Shown: positions 26,382 through 34,932 of the stretch, one piece after another
Layout: each line of letters begins with the position of its first letter
Position numbering within the stretch: position 1 is the stretch's first letter
Assembly: GCA_003577315.1 (NCBI GenBank)
Contig: QEVK01000007.1
Coordinates: forward strand, 1-64,000
DNA from: Hyphomicrobiales bacterium
GTDB lineage: Bacteria > Pseudomonadota > Alphaproteobacteria > Rhizobiales > Rhizobiaceae
Length of the DNA: 64,000 nt
Direction of reading: 5' to 3'
Translations under genes and position numbers: made by a program
The notes under the pieces: generated by a model
The model's input: only the letters and a program-made list of their open reading frames with translations
What the model was told of the DNA's origin: nothing
The model's database searches: none

Positions 26382-27126
26382 CGCGCACCACCTTCTCTCC
26401 CGGATGAAGCACACGTTGCAGGAAGTCGCGCGTCCGCTCGTTCTGCGGCCGCTTGAGGAGCCGCGAAGGCGGGCCCTCCTCGAGGATCTCGCCGCGATCG
26501 AGGAACAGGACGCGGTTGGCCACCTCGGCCGCGAACCCCATCTCGTGGGTGACGACCAGCATCGTCATGCCCTCGTGCGCGAGCTCCTTCATGACGGCGA
26601 GCACGTCGCCGACCGTCTCGGGATCGAGCGCGCTGGTCGGCTCGTCGAACAGCATCGCCTTCGGCTTCATCGCCAGCGCCCGCGCGATGGCGATGCGCTG
26701 CTGCTGCCCGCCCGAAAGCTGCGAGGGGTAGCTGTCGGCCTTGTCGGAAAGGCCGACCTTGTGCAGCAGCGCCATGGCCTCCCGCGTGGCCACCTCCCTG
26801 GGGCGCCGGCGCACCTGCACCGGCCCCTCGATGATGTTGCCCAGCGCCGTCATGTGCGGGAACAGGTTGAAGCGCTGGAACACCATGCCGACCTCGGCGC
26901 GCACCGCGCCGATCGTCCTGGAGCGCGCGTCGACCGTCGTCCCGTCGATGGAGATGAGCCCCGAATCGTGGCGCTCCAGCCCGTTGACGCAGCGCAGCAT
27001 GGTGGATTTCCCCGACCCCGACGGGCCGATCAGACACACCACCTCGCCGCGCGCCACGGTGAAGGACATGGATTTCAGGACCCTGACGGACCCGAAGCTC
27101 TTGGAAACCTCTTTGACCTCGATCAT
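26368..27126 (-). CDS. ABC transporter ATPase, polar amino acid type (GlnQ-like)
   Basis: This 252-residue ATPase has Walker [14 protein letters not shown], the Q-loop [19 protein letters not shown], signature [17 protein letters not shown], Walker [14 protein letters not shown] and H-loop [15 protein letters not shown], all in the form used by polar amino-acid importers. With the permease encoded at 27142 and the binding protein at 30632 it completes one importer, although two enzyme genes are inserted between the binding protein and the permease. Confidence 0.9.
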   Translation of the reverse strand: MIEVKEVSKSFGSVRVLKSMSFTVARGEVVCLIGPSGSGKSTMLRCVNGLERHDSGLISIDGTTVDARSRTIGAVRAEVGMVFQRFNLFPHMTALGNIIEGPVQVRRRPREVATREAMALLHKVGLSDKADSYPSQLSGGQQQRIAIARALAMKPKAMLFDEPTSALDPETVGDVLAVMKELAHEGMTMLVVTHEMGFAAEVANRVLFLDRGEILEEGPPSRLLKRPQNERTRDFLQRVLHPGEKVVRDGDG

Positions 27127-27141
27127 CCGGCTGCGCCTTTC

Positions 27142-27795
27142 TCACTTGGCCGCGAAACGGCGTTCCAGCCATGAGTTCAGCGCCGTGAGCGGCAGGCTCA
27201 TCGCCAGATAGATCAGGGCGACCAGCGTGAAGACCGTCATGTTCTTGAAGGTCGACGAGGCGATGAGCTGGCCGGCCCGGGTCATTTCCGAGACGGTGAT
27301 GGTGGAGGCGAGCGAGGAGTCCTTCAGCATCATGATGGTGATGTTCCCGTAAGGCGGCAGGACGATGCGGATGGCCTGCGGCAGGATGATGCGTCGCATG
27401 AGCTGGGCCTTGCCCATGCCGATGCTCAGCGCCGCCTCGTATTGCCCGCGATCGACCGCAAGGATGGCGGCGCGGAAATTCTCTGCGTGATAGGCGCTGT
27501 AGGCGACGCCGAGGCCGATCACACCCGCCGCGAAGGCGCTGAGATCGATGCCGATCTCCGGCAGGACGAAGTAGATGTAAAAGAGCTGCACGATGATCGG
27601 GATGCCGCGCAGCCCGGTGATGATCGTCACCGCCGGCACGTAGAGCAGCGGCAGGCTCGACATGCGCATCAGCGCCAGCGCCAGGCCGAGAACGGTGGAC
27701 AGCGCCAGCGACAGGAACGCGATCTGCACGGTGACGTAGGCCCCCTGCAGCAGGATCGGCATGAACTGCCGCGCGTCTTCGAGGAACTGCGTCAT
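27142..27795 (-). CDS. ABC transporter permease, polar amino acid type
   Basis: A 217-residue membrane protein with about five membrane segments. GAYVTVQIAFLSLALSTVLG and the motif RGIPIIVQLFYIYF at the first half, then YEAALSIGMGKAQLMRRIILPQA (EAA loop), are hallmarks of HisM/GlnP permeases. Only one permease gene is present, so it probably forms a homodimer. Its start overlaps the stop of the CoA ligase by 4 bp. Confidence 0.88.
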   Translation of the reverse strand: MTQFLEDARQFMPILLQGAYVTVQIAFLSLALSTVLGLALALMRMSSLPLLYVPAVTIITGLRGIPIIVQLFYIYFVLPEIGIDLSAFAAGVIGLGVAYSAYHAENFRAAILAVDRGQYEAALSIGMGKAQLMRRIILPQAIRIVLPPYGNITIMMLKDSSLASTITVSEMTRAGQLIASSTFKNMTVFTLVALIYLAMSLPLTALNSWLERRFAAK

Positions 27796-29393
27796 CCACG
27801 CCTCCCTTCGCCGAGCGAATCCCAGAGCTGCCCGGGCCGGATCTCGTCCCTCAGCCTGAATTTCTGCGGCTTGCCGGTCGGGGTCTTGGGCACCGCGTCG
27901 ATGACCGCCAGATAGCGCGGCACCATGAATTTCGGCAGCAGCGCGGCGATGCGCGTGTGCAGCGCGTCCATGGCCAGCGACTGGCCCGGCCGGAAGACGA
28001 CGCAGGCCAGAACCTCCTGCTCGGTCAGCTCGGACGGCACGGGCACGACCGCCGATTCCAGCACCTCGGGAAGGGAGTTGATCGCGTTCTCGACCTCGAC
28101 GGAGGAGATGTTCTCCCCCCGGCGGCGTATCGAGTCCTTCAGCCGGTCGACGAAGTAGTAGTACCCGTCCGCGTCGCGCCGGAACAGGTCGCCGCTGTGC
28201 AGCCACAGGTTGCGCCAGGCCGCCTGCGTCTCGGCCGGCCTGTTCCAGTAGCCGGCCATCACGATCCATGGCAGCTTCGGCCGCACGACGAGCTCGCCGA
28301 CCTGCCCGACCGGCACCTCCTCGTCGAGCTCGTCGACCAGCCTGACCTCGAACCGCTCCGACCTCACCCTGCCGCAGGTGGCGGCGTTGGGCGGCGAGAA
28401 GCCGGTGGCGATGACGCCGTTGACCTCGGTGGAGGCGTAGGACGTGCATACCTGCACCCCGAACTTGTCGCAGAACTCCCGGTATTCCGGGATCAGCGGC
28501 GACATCAGCACCTTGGCGAGCGACGTGCGCCTGTGGCCGGGCGTGGTGCGGAACAGCATGCTGCCCATGGCGCCGAGCATGAAGGTGGTGGTGACTCCGA
28601 ACCGCTCGACGTCCGACCAGAAGTCGGTGATGCTGAACCTGGCCTTGAGCACGGCCGCCGCCCCGCGGATGAGGCAGTTGTAGATCACCGCCCACTGGCC
28701 CGCGACATGGAACAGCGGCAGCGGCGCGTAGTAGACGTCGCCCGGGCCGAGCTGGAGCGAGTTGCCGCCGGCGGCATACTGGTAGGAATGGGCATGCGTC
28801 ACCATCACGCCCTTGGAGGCGCCGGTGGTGCCGGAGGTGTACATGATCGAGGCGACCTCGTTATAGGCCGGCATCACCCCCCCGGAGGCCGCCGCCGGCG
28901 CGTCGTCGAGCAGCGACGCATAGGCGACCCGCCGCAGGCCGGCGGGCGTCGGGCCAGCGGGCGCCGGGCCAGGCGCGGCGCCGACGACGATCATGGTGTC
29001 GAGCAGCGATCCGGCCTTGCCGGCGACCTCGCCCACCGCCTCCAGGTAGCTTTCGTGGACGACGATGCGCGTGGCGCGGGAATCGCGCACCAGATGCTCC
29101 AGCATCGCGCCGAAATAGGCGGTGTTGACCGGCACCTGTATGGCCCGCAGCCTGGCCAGCGCCAGCCAGCAGTCGATGAACTCGATGCAGTTGGGCAGCA
29201 TCACCAGCACGGTGTCGCCGGCCGCGACACCGAGCCCCGACAGGCCGCGCGCCAGCGCCGACGAGCGCGCGTCCATGCGCGCCACCGAATATCTTTCGTC
29301 CTCCGTCACGATCCAGACGCGGTCGGGGTCCTTCGACACCTGGTCGCGCAGCACGTTGACGACGGTACATTCCGAGCCGTGGTAATCGGCCAT
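27792..29393 (-). CDS. Acyl-CoA synthetase, CaiC (crotonobetaine/carnitine-CoA ligase)-like
   Basis: A 533-residue AMP-forming ligase. IMYTSGTTGASKGVMVTH (phosphate loop), YASTEVNGVI, LWLHSGDLFRRDADGYYYF, DRLKDSIRRRGENISSVEVE and TPTGKPQKFRLR near the C-terminus (lysine at the catalytic place) are visible. The RRRGENIS hinge is shared with CaiC-type ligases. It is embedded in an amino-acid importer operon, so the acid left after amine removal is the probable substrate. A route through a 4-oxoacyl-CoA would fit the regulon. Confidence 0.87.
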   Translation of the reverse strand: MADYHGSECTVVNVLRDQVSKDPDRVWIVTEDERYSVARMDARSSALARGLSGLGVAAGDTVLVMLPNCIEFIDCWLALARLRAIQVPVNTAYFGAMLEHLVRDSRATRIVVHESYLEAVGEVAGKAGSLLDTMIVVGAAPGPAPAGPTPAGLRRVAYASLLDDAPAAASGGVMPAYNEVASIMYTSGTTGASKGVMVTHAHSYQYAAGGNSLQLGPGDVYYAPLPLFHVAGQWAVIYNCLIRGAAAVLKARFSITDFWSDVERFGVTTTFMLGAMGSMLFRTTPGHRRTSLAKVLMSPLIPEYREFCDKFGVQVCTSYASTEVNGVIATGFSPPNAATCGRVRSERFEVRLVDELDEEVPVGQVGELVVRPKLPWIVMAGYWNRPAETQAAWRNLWLHSGDLFRRDADGYYYFVDRLKDSIRRRGENISSVEVENAINSLPEVLESAVVPVPSELTEQEVLACVVFRPGQSLAMDALHTRIAALLPKFMVPRYLAVIDAVPKTPTGKPQKFRLRDEIRPGQLWDSLGEGRRG

Positions 29394-29435
29394 TCTGCAA
29401 AACCTCGGGGAGTGGATGCCTGCTGGCGCGCCGGC

Positions 29436-30443
29436 TCAGGAGCGGCACGCGACGAGCGGAAGGTCGGCCGTGGTCCTCAGCCCCGGGCGGGCGGCGGCCA
29501 GCGGCTCGATGCTGTTGACCATGCGCGCCGAGCTGCTGGTCATCGAGCCCGCGCCGGTCAGCACCTCGCCGCCGATCTCGACCCGCATGCCCGAGCTGCC
29601 GGCGATCTCGATGGCCATGCCCGGCTCCTCGTCCGGGCCGGACGGTTCGAGATGGCCGACGACCTCCATGTCGAGCCTGCGCCCGTCCTCGCACAGCAGC
29701 GTGACGCGGTGGCTGAAGCCGCCGACGGTGCCGGCGGCGATGCGCACATGCTCGCCCTGCCGGGCGCGGTCGGAGATGAGCGGCCGCTTCTCCTCCTCCT
29801 GCCCGACGACCTGCCAGCGCAGCTCGCGGGCGACGAAATGGGCCGACTGCCACAGCGCCTTGAACAGCGTGATCGCGCCCGCCTCGGTCGCCTTGCCGAA
29901 CTCCTGCGGGGTGAGGCCGAAGCCGTAGCGCCGCATCACGTCCGGCCCCCATTTGCTGTAGTCGGCCCTGCGCCTGAAGTTGATCGACCGGACATGCGAG
30001 CAGCAGCCCGTGAACATGAGCGGGACGACGTCGCTGAAGAAGCCGGGGATGGCCCCCACGCCCAGGACGCGGATGCCGGCGCCCGCGGCGACGGCCTCGA
30101 TCTCGTCGTGAAGCTGCGGCTGCAATGCCTGCGTGTCGACGATGCCGTTGATCGTGATCAGGTCGGCGCCGGCGGCGGCGACGGCGCGCACGACCTCGAT
30201 CATGTCGCCGGCGTCGAAGGTCGTCGCCTGCAGCACGACATCCGGCCTGGTCGCCGCCAGGCAGGCCGCGAGATCGGAGCCGAGCAGCGGCACCGCCGCA
30301 TCGGCGGCGGCCAACTCGCCGGGGTCGATGCCGGCGATCACCTGCGGCGTGTCGACGATGGCGACGAGCTGATGCCGCTTGTCGATGAGCTGGCGGGCAT
30401 TCTCCCGCCCGACCGCTCCAAAACCAAGCTGGAGAACCCTCAT
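29436..30443 (-). CDS. 2,4-diaminopentanoate dehydrogenase-like NAD(P) oxidoreductase
   Basis: A 335-residue protein with an N-terminal dinucleotide fold (MRVLQLGFGAVGRENARQLI) like dihydrodipicolinate reductase, then VVLQATTFDAGDMIEVVRAV and GVGAIPGFFSDVVPLMFTGC. This layout is that of the 2,4-diaminopentanoate dehydrogenase family (Ord of the ornithine pathway), which removes the C4 amino group to give a 4-oxo acid. If that chemistry is kept, it would convert a gamma-amino acid to a gamma-oxo acid, feeding the adjacent CoA ligase. The family match is moderate and the substrate is inferred. Confidence 0.7.
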   Translation of the reverse strand: MRVLQLGFGAVGRENARQLIDKRHQLVAIVDTPQVIAGIDPGELAAADAAVPLLGSDLAACLAATRPDVVLQATTFDAGDMIEVVRAVAAAGADLITINGIVDTQALQPQLHDEIEAVAAGAGIRVLGVGAIPGFFSDVVPLMFTGCCSHVRSINFRRRADYSKWGPDVMRRYGFGLTPQEFGKATEAGAITLFKALWQSAHFVARELRWQVVGQEEEKRPLISDRARQGEHVRIAAGTVGGFSHRVTLLCEDGRRLDMEVVGHLEPSGPDEEPGMAIEIAGSSGMRVEIGGEVLTGAGSMTSSSARMVNSIEPLAAARPGLRTTADLPLVACRS

Positions 30444-30552
30444 GATCTACCTCTTGCGCGCGATGGCTGTGCTGCGGGGCCGCAACGCGGGGAACCTGTC
30501 TTCGGCTGCGTGGAGCCGCCTTGTGGAACCGCCCGGCCAGCGGCCGGGAGGG

Positions 30553-30597
30553 CGTCGTGCGGACGCCGATGGAGGAATGGTCCGCGCCCGCACGACG
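30553..30597. other. Hairpin between binding-protein gene and downstream operon genes
   Basis: A 10-bp perfect inverted repeat (CGTCGTGCGG, 30553-30562, with 30588-30597) around a 25-base loop, in the 188-bp gap after the binding-protein gene. Such hairpins often stabilise the binding-protein mRNA or reduce read-through. Confidence 0.4.
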
Positions 30598-30631
30598 GCG
30601 CTTCAGGCCGGGGGCGCCGGCCTGGTCGGGG

Positions 30632-31384
30632 CTAGCGCAGGCCCCACTTGGTCTGCAGCTCCTCGAGCTTGCCGCTTGCCTTGATCTTCTCGATCCCGGC
30701 GTTCAGCTTGCCCAGAAGCTCGGCATTGCCCTTCTTGACCGCCATCGCCACCTGGCCGACATAGAACGGCTCGTAGGTCTCGACGAGCTTGATGGCGGCA
30801 TCGTCCTTGCCGCTCAGGCGGTGACGCATGATCGGCTCGTCGGCGAAGCCGGCGGCGATGCGGCCCAGCTCGACGTCGCGCATGATGTCGGCGATCGAGG
30901 TGTAGGTCTTGATCTCCTTAAAGCTGCCGAGCTTCTCCAGATAGTCGTAGAAGGCGGTGCCGCCCTGCACGCCGATGGTCTTGCCGGCGAAATCGGCGGC
31001 GCTCTTGTACTCGGTGTCGTCGTTCTTCGGCACGATGACGGCGTCGGTGTAGGGGAAGATCGGCACCGTGAAGTCGACGATCTCCGCGCGCACCGGCGTG
31101 ATGGTCACCGCCGCCGACATGATGTCGATCTTGCCGCTCTGGAGCGAGGGGATGAGCGCCTCGAACGGCACGGGCTGGATGTCGACCTCGATGCCCTGGT
31201 CCTCGGCGATGGCGTTCATCAGGTCGACCATCATGCCGTCGACCTTGTTGGTGCTGACGTCGAGGAAGGTGAAGGGGTTCCCCGTCGTGGTGGAGCCTAC
31301 CTTGTAGACGGGCTCGGCCACCGCCGCGCAGACGCCCAGAAGCGAGGCGACGATGGCGCCGATGATGGTTTTCTTCGCAAGCAA
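30632..31384 (-). CDS. Amino-acid ABC transporter binding protein (family 3)
   Basis: A 250-residue secreted protein. A signal peptide (LAKKTIIGAIVASLLGVCAAVA) precedes the family 3 fold: VGSTTTGNPFTFLD, DGMMVDLMNAIAEDQGIEVD, QSGKIDIMSAAVTITPVRAEIVDFTVP and AGKTIGVQGGTAFYDYL. It captures an amino acid or related amine for the permease and ATPase encoded at 27142 and 26368. The start codon is TTG at 31384 with a GGGAGA site; no ATG in frame gives a better signal peptide. It is the first gene of a seven-gene operon. Confidence 0.85.
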   Translation of the reverse strand: MLAKKTIIGAIVASLLGVCAAVAEPVYKVGSTTTGNPFTFLDVSTNKVDGMMVDLMNAIAEDQGIEVDIQPVPFEALIPSLQSGKIDIMSAAVTITPVRAEIVDFTVPIFPYTDAVIVPKNDDTEYKSAADFAGKTIGVQGGTAFYDYLEKLGSFKEIKTYTSIADIMRDVELGRIAAGFADEPIMRHRLSGKDDAAIKLVETYEPFYVGQVAMAVKKGNAELLGKLNAGIEKIKASGKLEELQTKWGLR

Positions 31385-31689
31385 ATCCGTTCTCCCATAT
31401 TGGTTTGCAGTTGGTTCGATGTCCGGTCAAGCGGTGCGGAAGGCCGTCCGGTCCCCGTCAGAAACTCCCGCATCGTTCCCCTTGCCGCACGCGGCATTCT
31501 TATTGACTATATGTTAGTTACACCTGCCAATCGGTTGGCGATGCCGTCGAAACCGGGGCGTCCGCATGGGGCGTCCTGTCTTGCGAAGGGTGTGCGGTTG
31601 CCTGAAGGACGCATGTCCGGGCGCTCCGCAACGCCGCGCCGGCTTCCCTTCCGGCCGGTCTCGATCCGCTCGATTGATAGCGCTGTAAC
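31385..31689. other. Long untranslated stretch before the amino-acid importer operon
   Basis: About 300 bp lie between the predicted minus-strand promoter (31697-31725) and the TTG start at 31384. I see no gene in it and no riboswitch I recognise. It may be a long leader, or a nearer promoter may exist. Confidence 0.4.
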
Positions 31690-31703
31690 TTACTGATTGG
31701 TAA
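31690..31703. promoter_or_regulatory. Operator C of the TTACC-N4-GGTAA family
   Basis: TTACT-GATT-GGTAA, flanked to form the inverted repeat ACTTAC-N6-GTAAGT (31688-31705). It overlaps the -10 box of the minus-strand promoter for the amino-acid importer operon. Confidence 0.62.
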
Positions 31704-31725
31704 GTGAATGGCGATTTCATGTCAA
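31697..31725 (-). promoter_or_regulatory. Predicted promoter of the amino-acid importer operon
   Basis: On the minus strand, TTGACA (31725-31720), a 17-base spacer and TACCAA (31702-31697). The -10 box is weak and lies within operator C. Confidence 0.42.
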
Positions 31726-31804
31726 CAGGATTTTTGCATGTCGCGACGCCATGTCTTTCGGCGGCCCGAAGCGGCAAGCCATGCGGAAATCGCTTGTCCA
31801 CAAA

Positions 31805-31818
31805 TTACCGTATGGTAG
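31805..31818. promoter_or_regulatory. Operator D of the TTACC-N4-GGTAA family
   Basis: TTACC-GTAT-GGTAG, 54 bp before the ATG of the FAD oxidoreductase at 31872. No convincing -10/-35 pair is visible around it, but its spacing from the gene suits a promoter operator. Confidence 0.6.
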
Positions 31819-31871
31819 GTTGTATTGACTATCGGACGCCGGACCTGACCGGCGAGAGGGGCGCGTCGGCC

Positions 31872-33176
31872 ATGACTGGCAAGCATATCTTCCACGAGGA
31901 TTTCCGTCTGCGGCCGTTCTGGTGGGAAGCGGCGCCGCCGTTGAGCCGCGCCGCCGCGCTCCCGGACGCCGTCGACGTCGCCGTGGTCGGCGGCGGCTAT
32001 GCGGGCCTGTCGGCCGCGCTGCATCTGGCGCGCGGCGGCGCGCGGGTCGTCGTGCTGGAGGCCGGGGAGTTCGGCGCCGGCGCCAGCAGCCGCAACGCCG
32101 GCCTGGTGAGCGGCGGCAACTATCTCGGCAAGGGCCTGAAGGGCCTGTCCGACGACGAGGCCGCGGCCCTGATGCGCGAGGCTTCGGGCGCGCTCGACCT
32201 CGTCGAGGAGATCGTCGCCGCCGAGCGCATCGACTGCGGCTACGAGCGCAGCGGGCGCGTCGTGGCCGCCGCCGTCCCGGCCCATTATGCGGCGCTGGAG
32301 GCGACGCTCGACCGGCTGAACCGTCACGCCGACGCGCGGGCCTCCATGCTGCCGCGCGACAGGCAGCGCGAGGAGATCGCCAGCGACGCCTATGGCGGCG
32401 GCATGATCGTCAGGCGCACCGGAAAGCTGCACCCCGCGCTCTATCTGCACGGCCTGCTGGCGGCGGCCGAGAGGGCCGGCGCCGTGCTGTGCTCGGGAAC
32501 CGCGGTGCAGGCGATCGAAGGCGCGCGCGGCGCGTTCGCGCTGCGCGCGGGCGCCGGCACGCTGCGCGCCGGCGAGGTGGTGATCGCCACCAACGGCTAT
32601 ACGGGCACGCTCACGCCGGCACTGCGCCGGCGCGTGGTCCCCGTCGGCAGCTACATGATCGCCACCGAGCCGCTGCCGCAGGATCTCGCCGCCTCGCTCC
32701 TGCCCACCGGGCGGACGCTGACCGATACGCGGCGCGTGCTCCGCTTCGCGCGCATGTCGCCCGACGGCACGCGCATGCTGTTCGGCGGCCGGGCGAAGCT
32801 CACGCCGCAGGCGCCGGAGAAGGCCGCGCCGGTCCTGCACCGCTTCATGTGCGAGATCTTCCCGCAATTGCGGGGCAGCCGCATCACCCATGCCTGGTGC
32901 GGCAACGTCGCCTTCACCTTCGACTTCCTGCCCCATGCCGGCCTGTGCGGGGGCCTGCACTACTGCCTCGGCTGCAACGGCAGCGGCGTCGCGATGATGA
33001 CCATGCTCGGCCGCAACGTCGCCGCCCGCATCCTGGGCGCCGGCAGCGCAGGCGCGTTCGAGCGGCCGTCCTTCCCCACCCGCCCGCTCTATGCCGGCGA
33101 CCCGCGACCGTTCCTGCCGCTGGTCGGCGGCCTCTACAGGTTCCAGGACTGGCTCGACCGCATCCGCGCCGGCTGA
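31872..33176 (+). CDS. FAD-dependent amino acid/amine oxidoreductase (DAO family)
   Basis: A 434-residue flavoprotein, related in fold and layout to the one at 25092. FWWEAAPPL is followed by VDVAVVGGGYAGLSAALHLA, VVVLEAGEFGAGASSRNAG, EVVIATNGYTGTLTP and a C-terminal GGLHYCLGCNGSGVAMMTMLG. This is the pattern of sarcosine/gamma-glutamylputrescine oxidase-like enzymes. It is transcribed alone, divergent from the amino-acid importer operon and convergent with the hydantoinase genes, and carries operator D upstream. It may oxidise an N-alkylated or gamma-amino acid produced by the hydantoinase. I chose ATG 31872 over 31704, which would read through operator D. Confidence 0.83.
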   Translation: MTGKHIFHEDFRLRPFWWEAAPPLSRAAALPDAVDVAVVGGGYAGLSAALHLARGGARVVVLEAGEFGAGASSRNAGLVSGGNYLGKGLKGLSDDEAAALMREASGALDLVEEIVAAERIDCGYERSGRVVAAAVPAHYAALEATLDRLNRHADARASMLPRDRQREEIASDAYGGGMIVRRTGKLHPALYLHGLLAAAERAGAVLCSGTAVQAIEGARGAFALRAGAGTLRAGEVVIATNGYTGTLTPALRRRVVPVGSYMIATEPLPQDLAASLLPTGRTLTDTRRVLRFARMSPDGTRMLFGGRAKLTPQAPEKAAPVLHRFMCEIFPQLRGSRITHAWCGNVAFTFDFLPHAGLCGGLHYCLGCNGSGVAMMTMLGRNVAARILGAGSAGAFERPSFPTRPLYAGDPRPFLPLVGGLYRFQDWLDRIRAG

Positions 33177-33180
33177 GGCG

Positions 33181-33237
33181 CGCGCCGTCCCTTGCCTGGC
33201 CGCCAGCGGCATCCCTCGCCGAGGGGAGGACGGCGCG
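33181..33237. terminator. Convergent terminator-like inverted repeat
   Basis: CGCGCCGTCC (33181-33190) is perfectly complementary to 33228-33237, with a smaller CCCTC/GAGGG hairpin inside. It lies between the FAD oxidoreductase stop and the hydantoinase B stop. Confidence 0.4.
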
Positions 33238-33255
33238 TTCCGGCGGGGCGCCGCA

Positions 33256-34929
33256 TCACCCGGCCAGCGCGAGGACGTCCAGCTTGTAGACCTCGCGGGC
33301 GACCTCCTGCGAGATCAGCCCGTCCCGCAGATCCCTGAGCACCAGGCGGCGGTCGCGGGTCGCGGGGTCGCCGAGACCGGCGCCCCCGCCCAGTATCACC
33401 TCGATCTCGTCGCCGGCGTTCAGCTTGAGGTGGAATTTCGACGGCATCGCCCGCGTCGTGCCGTCGCGCGAATAAAGCGTGCACGAGGCCAGCCCGCCGT
33501 CGGAGCCGCCGTCCAGACCCTTGGGACGCCGCGCGAAGCGGTCGGAATACATGCCGAAGTCGACGCCGTCGCGCAGGATGCGGTAGCGGCGGGCATAGCC
33601 GCATCCGCCGCGCGTGCGGCCATGGCCGAAATTGGCGACCAGCCGCGCCGAAACCACCCTGAAGAAGTCGAAATTGGCGTCGAAGGATTCGACCGGCGAG
33701 TTGCTGCAGTTCGTCATCGGCGAATCGACGGCGTCGCAGCCGTCGCCGAGGCGGGTGGCGCCGAAGCCGCCGCCCTGCGGGTCGGTGCAGATCGAGAAGC
33801 CGCCCTCGCGGCGGTGCGCCAGCACGATGACGGTCGTCGTCTCGAAGCCTTGCGCCGTGGCGAGGTCGCGCGAGGCCTTCGACAGCGCGTCCTTCACCGC
33901 GCCGTAGACGCGGTTGGCCGTCGTCATGCGCGCGCGCACCGCGGCCGGGAATTTCGGGTTCACGATCGTCCCTTCCGGCGCCACGATGGTCACCGGCCGG
34001 ATCGCGCCCTCGTTGAACGGCACGTCCGGCCCCGTCAGCACCATCTTGATGCTGCTCAGCACGGCGGCGAGCCCAGAGGCCAGCGGCGCGTTGAGGTTGT
34101 TGTCGAGTTGCGCGTGCGTGCCGGTCATGTCGACCTCGATCGAATCGCCGGCGATGGTGATCCGCGCCCGCACGTCGATCGGCCCGCTCCCGGCGCCGTC
34201 GTCGTCGATGGCGTCGTGGCCGTTATAGACGCCGTCCGGCAAGGTGCGGATGGAACTGCGCACGCGGCTCTCGGTATAGTCGAGCATCCTGTCCATGCAG
34301 GCGACGACGGCGTCGACGCCGTATTTGCCGCACAGCTCGACCAGCCGCAGCGTCGCGATGTCGTTGGCCGCGAACTGGGCGTTGATGTCGCCGATGGTCT
34401 CGTGCGGGACGCGGAAATTGGAGAACAGCAGCCTCTCGAACGGCCCGCCGTTCCAGTCGCGCTCGATGTTGTACCGCGACGGCGGGATCCGCAGCCCCTC
34501 CTGGTAGATCTCGGTCGCGGCCATGTGCAGGCCGGCATTGCCGCCGCCGATGTCGAGATGGTGGGCGACGCTGCCGCCAAAGCCGATGATCCGCCCCTCG
34601 ACGAAGATCGGCGTGAAGATATAGATGTCCTGCAGATGCTGCCCGCCCTCATAGGGATCGTTGTTGATAAGGAAGTCGCCCGGCGACAGGGTCTCGACCG
34701 GGTAGTAGGCCAGGCAGGCGCGCAGCGTGACGCCCATGGCGCCGAGCTGCACGGGGATGAGCTCGGCCAGTGCGACCACGTTGCGCTTGCGGTCGAGCAG
34801 CGCGGCGGAGCCGTCCTGCGCCTCGCGCAGGATGGTCGAATGCGCCGCCCTCACCAGCTTGAGGCCGGCCTCCTGGGCCGCCGCCTGTATCGCCTGCGCG
34901 ATGATCGCGTCGTCGATTGAGCTCAGCAT
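33256..34929 (-). CDS. Hydantoinase/oxoprolinase subunit B
   Basis: A 557-residue protein of the HyuB family. It has LKLVRAAHSTILREAQDGSAALL, INNDPYEGGQHLQDIYIFTP, GSVAHHLDIGGGNAG, and a C-terminal GGGFGATRLGDG followed by LGGGAGLGDPATRDR, as in ATP-dependent N-methylhydantoinase, 5-oxoprolinase, caprolactamase and acetone/acetophenone carboxylase beta subunits. It works with subunit A, encoded 3 bp upstream. In a LIV-importer operon with an amino-acid oxidase gene beside it, ATP-driven opening of a lactam or hydantoin ring is the most likely role; carboxylation is less likely because no third small subunit is visible. Confidence 0.85.
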   Translation of the reverse strand: MLSSIDDAIIAQAIQAAAQEAGLKLVRAAHSTILREAQDGSAALLDRKRNVVALAELIPVQLGAMGVTLRACLAYYPVETLSPGDFLINNDPYEGGQHLQDIYIFTPIFVEGRIIGFGGSVAHHLDIGGGNAGLHMAATEIYQEGLRIPPSRYNIERDWNGGPFERLLFSNFRVPHETIGDINAQFAANDIATLRLVELCGKYGVDAVVACMDRMLDYTESRVRSSIRTLPDGVYNGHDAIDDDGAGSGPIDVRARITIAGDSIEVDMTGTHAQLDNNLNAPLASGLAAVLSSIKMVLTGPDVPFNEGAIRPVTIVAPEGTIVNPKFPAAVRARMTTANRVYGAVKDALSKASRDLATAQGFETTTVIVLAHRREGGFSICTDPQGGGFGATRLGDGCDAVDSPMTNCSNSPVESFDANFDFFRVVSARLVANFGHGRTRGGCGYARRYRILRDGVDFGMYSDRFARRPKGLDGGSDGGLASCTLYSRDGTTRAMPSKFHLKLNAGDEIEVILGGGAGLGDPATRDRRLVLRDLRDGLISQEVAREVYKLDVLALAG

Positions 34930-34932
34930 GTC

